A program made the position numbers and the translations under genes. The notes beneath the pieces were generated by a model. It saw only the letters and a list, made by a program, of their open reading frames with translations. It was not told the DNA's origin and made no database searches. From the NCBI GenBank assembly GCA_903823565.1, contig CAIJTF010000078.1, positions 1 through 37,599 of the forward strand: a DNA stretch of 37,599 nucleotides, in the 5' to 3' direction. Every line of letters starts with the position of its first letter. The stretch's first letter is position 1. Positions 32,956 through 37,599 of the stretch are shown here, in pieces. Source of the stretch: an uncultured Flavobacteriales bacterium (GTDB lineage: Bacteria; Bacteroidota; Bacteroidia; Flavobacteriales_D; Crocinitomicaceae).

Positions 32956-35114
32956 CATTTCTTTTCTTTTGGACTTGGCCCTGTACAAGTTACTCCCAGG
33001 TGAAAATAAGGGATGTAATAGAATTTGCGGATAAGCAATTTAAAAAAGGAGATTATTACTACGCCACGCAAATGTACGATAAGGCCCTGCAGATGGATTC
33101 AACTTCTATTGAGTTGTTTTGGAAACAAGCCGAGTCATATCGAGCCTATAAAAATTATGAACTAGCAGCCCAGTGGTATGCCAAAGTCTATGCGGTCGAT
33201 GCCGAAAAATCCTATCCAAGCGCATTGATGTATTATGCCCTTATGACAAAGCAAATGGGTAACTACACGGCAGCGCTGGCCCTTTTCAAGAAAGCATATA
33301 AAGAAGTTAGTGACGCTCCGGATGATTATTTATATAAGAAGACAAAGCAAGAAATTAAATCAACGGAGTATGCGATTAAAACGCAGCAAAAGAAGGGGAT
33401 TACGATTAACCCTTTTAGTACTGAAATAAATTCCTACGATGCAGAATTTGGGCATTTATACAAAAATGGCGTGTTTTATTTTTCCTCCCTTAAAGCGGAT
33501 TCTATAAACACCAAAGAAGAGGTGTATTCTACGTTTTATCGCACCAATACCTACCGGGCTAATAATCAGGGCCAAACGTTTACCCCCCCTACGGTATGGA
33601 AAGACCTAATTGTTAGCGATAAAAGTACCGGCAACGGTAGTTTCGATTCACAGGGTTGGTATTATTACAGCTTATGTGAAGATAAGGGATTTTCATATCG
33701 CTGTAAAATTGTTCGATATAAAGAAGGGGTTGGAGTGGATACGCTGAATGAAATCATTAACCAACCTGGATCCAATACCACTCACCCCAGTTGGGCTAAA
33801 CTTAAAAACGGAAAAACGTATTTATTCTTTTCCTCGGATCGAGAGGGTGGTAACGGGGGTATGGACCTATGGTACGCTGCTATCCAATCGGATGGTTCCT
33901 TTGACGAACCGAAAAACATAAGCAGTCTGAACAGCATGGAAAACGAAATAACGCCCTGGTTTGATTCGGATTCGAGCCGCTTATTTTTTTCATCGAATTG
34001 GCATTTGGGATACGGCGGATACGATGTGTTTGAAGTCAAAATCGGGGATAAACTTCAGTTTTCGAAGCCTCTCAACGTAGGATTACCGATCAACAGCCCT
34101 GCCAACGATTTATATTATTTTCGCCAGTCCGATAGTGTATTTGTATCTTCAAACCGATTGGGTAGTTTATCCAAAAAAAATCCAACCTGTTGTAGCGATA
34201 TTTTTTATGGTTTGCTCGAGAAACCCAATCAATCGAAAATTGATTCTTTACCCCCACCGCCTTTAATCTCCTTTCCTGTTAGTTTATTTTTTAGAAATGA
34301 CTATCCAAACCCTAAATCGTATGCGCGCAAAAGTAATGTGTCATACGATGTGTTATATACCGACTACAACAAAGCCAAGCCTAGTTATATGGATAGCACT
34401 TCAAATAAGGAGGCTCTCACATCTTTTTTCACAAACAATGTAGATTTCGGGTACCAAGTGCTTTTAAAACTCTATGATTCTGTAGTTCATGAAGTGGCCC
34501 GTGGCAATTCCATTTTACTCTTTGCCCGAGGGTATGCAAGCCCGTTAAACGTAACACAATACAACGTAAACTTAACGCAGCGAAGAATCTCATCCGTGTA
34601 TAAATTTTTTATGGAGTACCAGGGGGGTGCTTTGGAAAAACTCCTTCAATCCAATAAAGACGTTTCTTTCGAAATTATTGAGGTGCCCTTGGGTGAATAT
34701 GCTGCGAATCAATCCACCTCCGATAATGGAAACGATAGAGCTTCTTCGGTATACTCTGTCGCGGCAAGCATTGAGCGCAAAGTTGAAATTTTGTATATGA
34801 CACGAACACAGACGGAAAATCTTCAGCGCATTTCTGCAAGCCCTTTGGTACAAGAGGATGAAATAAAGGAAGGTAGTTCCGTAACCAAGTGGGTGAATAT
34901 CGAGCACGATCTTACGGAGATTGAAATCAACGAAATTAAATTTAGTCAAGAGGGATTAAGTTACCAACTTAAGGCGGAAGGGGACCATCATTCTAGTTTG
35001 TCATTTACCTTCAAGCCTGAATTTACGGGAAAGCATGCCAGTTGTTTTGCCGATATTTATTTTGATGGAATTACAGAACCAATTCGGATTTACTTTACGT
35101 TTTTAAAAAAGTAG
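32937..35114 (+). CDS. TPR, PD40-propeller and OmpA-like protein, PorE-like
   Basis: The 725 residues start with a signal peptide (MPRLYLAFLFFWTWPCTSYSQ). TPR motifs cover about 30-140 (KKGDYYYATQMYDKALQMD, NYELAAQWYAKVYAVD). From 160 to 430 there are WD40-like/PD40 beta-propeller blades: YLFFSSDREGGNGGMDLWYA and RLFFSSNWHLGYGGYDVFEV. A C-terminal OmpA-like region (about 490-620) has ARGYASPLN and VNLTQRRISSVYKFF. The domain order is that of PorE, an outer-membrane T9SS component that binds peptidoglycan. The OmpA-type aspartate is replaced, so peptidoglycan binding is doubtful. The pairing with PorP/SprF is typical of T9SS surface loci. Confidence 0.8.
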   Translation: MPRLYLAFLFFWTWPCTSYSQVKIRDVIEFADKQFKKGDYYYATQMYDKALQMDSTSIELFWKQAESYRAYKNYELAAQWYAKVYAVDAEKSYPSALMYYALMTKQMGNYTAALALFKKAYKEVSDAPDDYLYKKTKQEIKSTEYAIKTQQKKGITINPFSTEINSYDAEFGHLYKNGVFYFSSLKADSINTKEEVYSTFYRTNTYRANNQGQTFTPPTVWKDLIVSDKSTGNGSFDSQGWYYYSLCEDKGFSYRCKIVRYKEGVGVDTLNEIINQPGSNTTHPSWAKLKNGKTYLFFSSDREGGNGGMDLWYAAIQSDGSFDEPKNISSLNSMENEITPWFDSDSSRLFFSSNWHLGYGGYDVFEVKIGDKLQFSKPLNVGLPINSPANDLYYFRQSDSVFVSSNRLGSLSKKNPTCCSDIFYGLLEKPNQSKIDSLPPPPLISFPVSLFFRNDYPNPKSYARKSNVSYDVLYTDYNKAKPSYMDSTSNKEALTSFFTNNVDFGYQVLLKLYDSVVHEVARGNSILLFARGYASPLNVTQYNVNLTQRRISSVYKFFMEYQGGALEKLLQSNKDVSFEIIEVPLGEYAANQSTSDNGNDRASSVYSVAASIERKVEILYMTRTQTENLQRISASPLVQEDEIKEGSSVTKWVNIEHDLTEIEINEIKFSQEGLSYQLKAEGDHHSSLSFTFKPEFTGKHASCFADIYFDGITEPIRIYFTFLKK

Positions 35115-35115
35115 G

Positions 35116-35502
35116 TTATCCGTTGATTTTTTGCAACCAAGCTTGTAAATCTTGGGACGTTGGGTTCATTTTAGGCCTACCAAAATCCATATCCTTCATA
35201 CTATTTATTGGTATTAAATGAACGTGCGCATGCGGTACTTCCAAGCCAATTACCGTTATCCCAATTCTCTTGGAGCCAAAGGCTTCTTTTAGGTTTGGGG
35301 CAAGGTCTTTCGCAAACGCAAACAGTCCATGATAGGTAGGTGTATCCAAATCGAATATATAATCTACTTCTTTCTTGGGTATCACTAAAGTGTGACCAGG
35401 AACTAGGGGATTAATATCAAGAAAGGCTAAAAATGCATCGTTTTCGGCCACCTTGTAACACGGGATTTCCCCTGAAACAATTTTACTAAAGATGGAAGGC
35501 AT
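35116..35502 (-). CDS. HIT family hydrolase
   Basis: The 128-residue protein has FSKIVSGEIPCYKV at the start, NPLVPGHTLVIPKKEV in the middle and the histidine triad HAHVHLIP (His91, His93, His95). Members hydrolyse nucleoside phosphoramidates and dinucleotide compounds. Its ATG overlaps the greA stop by one base, so they are co-translated; the pairing greA-HIT is frequent in Bacteroidota. The natural substrate is not known. Confidence 0.93.
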   Translation of the reverse strand: MPSIFSKIVSGEIPCYKVAENDAFLAFLDINPLVPGHTLVIPKKEVDYIFDLDTPTYHGLFAFAKDLAPNLKEAFGSKRIGITVIGLEVPHAHVHLIPINSMKDMDFGRPKMNPTSQDLQAWLQKING

Positions 35503-35975
35503 TATCGTGAAATGCTAATTACCTCAAAATGCATAATACCACCGGGCGTTTGAATTTCTGCAATTTCACCAACCTTTTTACCTAAAAGCCCTTTTCCTAT
35601 GGGTGAGTCCACGGATATTTTACGGAGTTTAATATCCGCCTCATTTTCTGCTACGAGGGTGTATTCAATTTCCATGTTATTCGTCTGATTACGAATCAAA
35701 ACTTTTGATAGGATATATGCTTTAGAGTTATCGATTAAGGTGTCATCGATAAGCCGGGCGTTTGCAATTACGCTTTCCAATTTGGCAATGCGCATTTCCA
35801 AAATACCCTGTGCCTCTTTCGCTGCATCGTATTCAGCATTCTCTGAAAGATCTCCCTTATCCCTTGCTTCTGCAATTTGGTTGGAAATACTGGGTCGCTG
35901 AACATGAGTTAACTCATATAACTCATCTTTTAACTTTTTTAACCCTTCTTCTGTGTAATAATTAATTTGTGACAT
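35502..35975 (-). CDS. greA: transcription elongation factor GreA
   Basis: The ATG at 35975 gives 157 residues, the normal length, and matches the usual N terminus (MSQINYYTEEGLKKLKDEL); the ATG at 35993 would add six residues. The coiled-coil tip with ARDKGDLSENAEYDAAKE carries the acidic residues that reach the RNA polymerase active site. The C-terminal FKBP-like domain has DSPIGKGLLGKKVGEIAEI and ends in MHFEVISI. GreA rescues stalled polymerase by stimulating RNA cleavage. It stands downstream of a strong terminator that ends the PorV-like operon. Confidence 0.96.
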   Translation of the reverse strand: MSQINYYTEEGLKKLKDELYELTHVQRPSISNQIAEARDKGDLSENAEYDAAKEAQGILEMRIAKLESVIANARLIDDTLIDNSKAYILSKVLIRNQTNNMEIEYTLVAENEADIKLRKISVDSPIGKGLLGKKVGEIAEIQTPGGIMHFEVISISR

Positions 35976-35995
35976 GAGCATGTAATTAAACAAAA

Positions 35996-36017
35996 CAAGA
36001 GAGCCGAAGCCCTCTTG
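35996..36017 (-). terminator. rho-independent terminator with a UUCG loop
   Basis: On the minus strand CAAGAGGGC pairs with GCTCTCTTG (one G-U) around a TTCG loop, a nine-pair stem, followed by TTTTGTTT. It lies 20 bases after the PorV-like gene and before greA, and would end the operon transcribed from the right. Confidence 0.8.
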
Positions 36018-36038
36018 CCCAATTTGAAAACAATACGA

Positions 36039-37088
36039 TTAATTAAGGCTGATGGTAACGCCTAACGTATGAATAATTCCAAAAACACCAGCAAAACGCG
36101 AACAGTACTCAACGCCTAAAGCACTTTGATTTTTTCCAACCAAAGCATCTACTGAAAATCCAGCAGTCGGCCCTACTAATGCATTGCTTCTATTTTCTTG
36201 ATCTAATAAACCCTCTTCGTAAACAAATCCTCCTCGAATGTTAAAGGCCAATTTCTCCGTAGCCATTCCATAATCTAAGCCCAATTTATATTGATCTTTT
36301 GAAAAGGAGTTCGCTTGAAATGAGGCTGATAAGGAAAGACGGCTTTCGTCGGACAATATAAAATCGTAGGATCCACCGATAGCCAACAAAGACGGAAGCT
36401 CAAAACTCGCTGAACGGTTTTCTAAGGTCGCAATGAAACCATTTGAAACATATTCAACCTGTTGCGCCAACCCATCTCCTTTAAATTTCATTACAGGTCC
36501 TACGTTTTTAAGCGCGATGCCAAATTTCAATTGTTGTTGATCTCCCGACACGTAACGAATTCCTGCATCCAAAGCGATTCCACTGGCTCTCAAATTAAAG
36601 ATGTTCTCAGAGACTACTTTAAAATTCACCCCACCATAAATTGAGGAAGAGAATTTCTTAGCAAAACCGACATTAAAAACATTCGCCCGAGGCGAGAAAA
36701 AACCAATATTTCCTTCTGGGTTAGCAACAGTAGTGATAGGGACATCGCCATAGTTCATAGACTGAACGCTTATAGCAATTACATTTGATTCACTAATCCT
36801 CTGGGCTATTCCAGCGGAATTCAATGCTACTCCCGCATTTCCCATCCAGTTCGAATAATTGAATTTTATTTGGGTTTTATCCGTAAAGGCAAGACCTGCA
36901 ATATTATTAAACTGAGCTTCTAGCCCATTAATGCTTGCAATCCCTGATTCTCCAATGGCAGATCCACGAGCCCAAGGATTAATCAATAAATGGGAAGCTC
37001 CTGCAGAACCTACGCGATCTTCATTTCCTGCAAATAAGGTAGTAGATACTACCGTTAATGCAAATGCAACGTTTATAATTGATTTCAT
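36039..37088 (-). CDS. PorV/PorQ family outer-membrane protein
   Basis: The 349-residue product has a signal peptide (MKSIINVAFALTVVSTTLFAG). Directly after it, GSAGASHLLINPWARGSAIGESGIA is the hallmark of the PorV/PorQ family, related to FadL-like barrels. The rest is a run of amphipathic strands ending LGVTISLN. PorV is the shuttle and attachment partner of the T9SS sortase PorU; paralogues next to one large substrate, as here, may be dedicated to it. It lies 18 bases downstream of the partial T9SS gene at the right edge, on the same strand, and ends at the terminator at 35996. Confidence 0.85.
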   Translation of the reverse strand: MKSIINVAFALTVVSTTLFAGNEDRVGSAGASHLLINPWARGSAIGESGIASINGLEAQFNNIAGLAFTDKTQIKFNYSNWMGNAGVALNSAGIAQRISESNVIAISVQSMNYGDVPITTVANPEGNIGFFSPRANVFNVGFAKKFSSSIYGGVNFKVVSENIFNLRASGIALDAGIRYVSGDQQQLKFGIALKNVGPVMKFKGDGLAQQVEYVSNGFIATLENRSASFELPSLLAIGGSYDFILSDESRLSLSASFQANSFSKDQYKLGLDYGMATEKLAFNIRGGFVYEEGLLDQENRSNALVGPTAGFSVDALVGKNQSALGVEYCSRFAGVFGIIHTLGVTISLN

Positions 37089-37106
37089 CTCAACGATTAG
37101 TTTTAA

Positions 37107-37599
37107 TTAAATACCTTGATAATCCGGAGTTCTCATTCCACCAAAGAACTTAAGAACCACTTCTCCAATACCAGGAACTTCAACATGAATTAAATAGACG
37201 CCTCCGGCCACAGGTATGGCTTTATGGTTGGTCAAATCCCAATCTACCGAAGTTACAGGGCTATCTTTCTTAAAGGTTCGGATAAGTTTACCATTTGAAG
37301 AGTAAATTTTAACCGTACATTTCTCAGGTAAGTTGGTAATCTTTACCTTATTCTCGATGCGTGTCCGTTCATAATCGGAGAAGGCATAGTAAGGATTTGG
37401 AACAACGTTAATCATACTCAAGACCTCCTTAAGGGCATCTTGAGCCCCCACTTGGGTGGCGATATCATCCATGGACCATCCGTACATCGGTCGGCCGTTG
37501 TTTTGTCCCGTGGCCGTGTAATTTTTGTATTCCTTATTGATGCGCAATTTGATCGTGACATCCGTAGATAATAAGGTTTGTCCTGGGGTAAGCAAAGGA
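37107..37599 (-). CDS. C-terminal part of a large T9SS-secreted protein (5' end outside window)
   Basis: The open frame reaches the right edge. The visible part contains INVVPNPYYAFSDYERTRI, then KVKITNLPEKCTVKIYSSNG, then GGVYLIHVEVPGIGEVVLKFFGGMR, which is a long-form type A sorting domain. I recall the same ending in very large Bacteroidota surface proteins beside PorV-family genes. The segment DDIATQVGAQDALKEVLSM upstream of it is not recognised. The passenger domain is not visible. The gene is the first of a two-gene operon with the PorV-like gene. Confidence 0.75.
   Translation of the reverse strand, partial: PLLTPGQTLLSTDVTIKLRINKEYKNYTATGQNNGRPMYGWSMDDIATQVGAQDALKEVLSMINVVPNPYYAFSDYERTRIENKVKITNLPEKCTVKIYSSNGKLIRTFKKDSPVTSVDWDLTNHKAIPVAGGVYLIHVEVPGIGEVVLKFFGGMRTPDYQGI

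Noticed and set aside
1-37599. CRISPR array, prophage, insertion sequence transposase, restriction or toxin-antitoxin system
   Set aside because: No regularly spaced repeats with spacers and no recognisable transposase, integrase, phage structural, nuclease-methylase or toxin gene was found.

Overview
This is a Bacteroidota window, most likely from the order Flavobacteriales. The evidence is type IX secretion (T9SS) C-terminal sorting domains on at least five genes, a gliding-motility-type (type B) C-terminal domain, PorP/SprF and PorV/PorQ family proteins, lipoproteins with a cysteine followed by basic residues, no obvious Shine-Dalgarno sites, and promoters of the Bacteroidota form TAnnTTTG. 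The genus cannot be fixed by eye.

Left part (1-4830) is a plastic accessory region. It has the tail of a T9SS protein, a small probably truncated protein, a lipoprotein, and two T9SS surface proteins (propeller-like and BNR-like) whose 3' ends and downstream flanks are near-identical copies. Between them lie four copies of a REP-type palindrome, a roughly 150 bp inverted repeat, and a relic of the 3' end of mtnA. The relic and the intact mtnA end form a direct repeat around the second T9SS gene.

Middle left (4832-13364, all minus strand) has metK-mtnA (SAM synthesis and methylthioadenosine salvage) and a six-gene chain with overlaps or near-zero gaps: MbnP-like copper lipoprotein, MbnH-like di-haem protein, an uncharacterised 466-residue protein, a WYL-domain regulator, paaG and paaH. 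Then come an AddA/UvrD-like helicase-nuclease on the plus strand, a CTP-synthase-like amidotransferase domain lacking its catalytic triad, a lipoprotein, and tRNA-Arg(CCT) with a tandemly duplicated upstream segment.

Middle right (18139-26528) has two large divergent secreted proteins (an M14 carboxypeptidase with PKD and T9SS domains, and a 1288-residue SBBP/PKD/type B protein), then a metallo-beta-lactamase-fold hydrolase coupled to a GT4 glycosyltransferase.

Right part (26512-31913) is the phenylacetyl-CoA epoxidase cluster: paaABCD on the minus strand, and on the plus strand two different PaaE-type reductases followed by an SDR. With paaG and paaH 18 kb away, this covers activation of the ring, isomerisation and one beta-oxidation step; paaK, paaZ, paaJ and paaI are not in the window. 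The end holds a PorP/SprF plus TPR-PD40-OmpA-like pair, greA-HIT, and a PorV/PorQ family gene following a large T9SS substrate that runs off the right edge.
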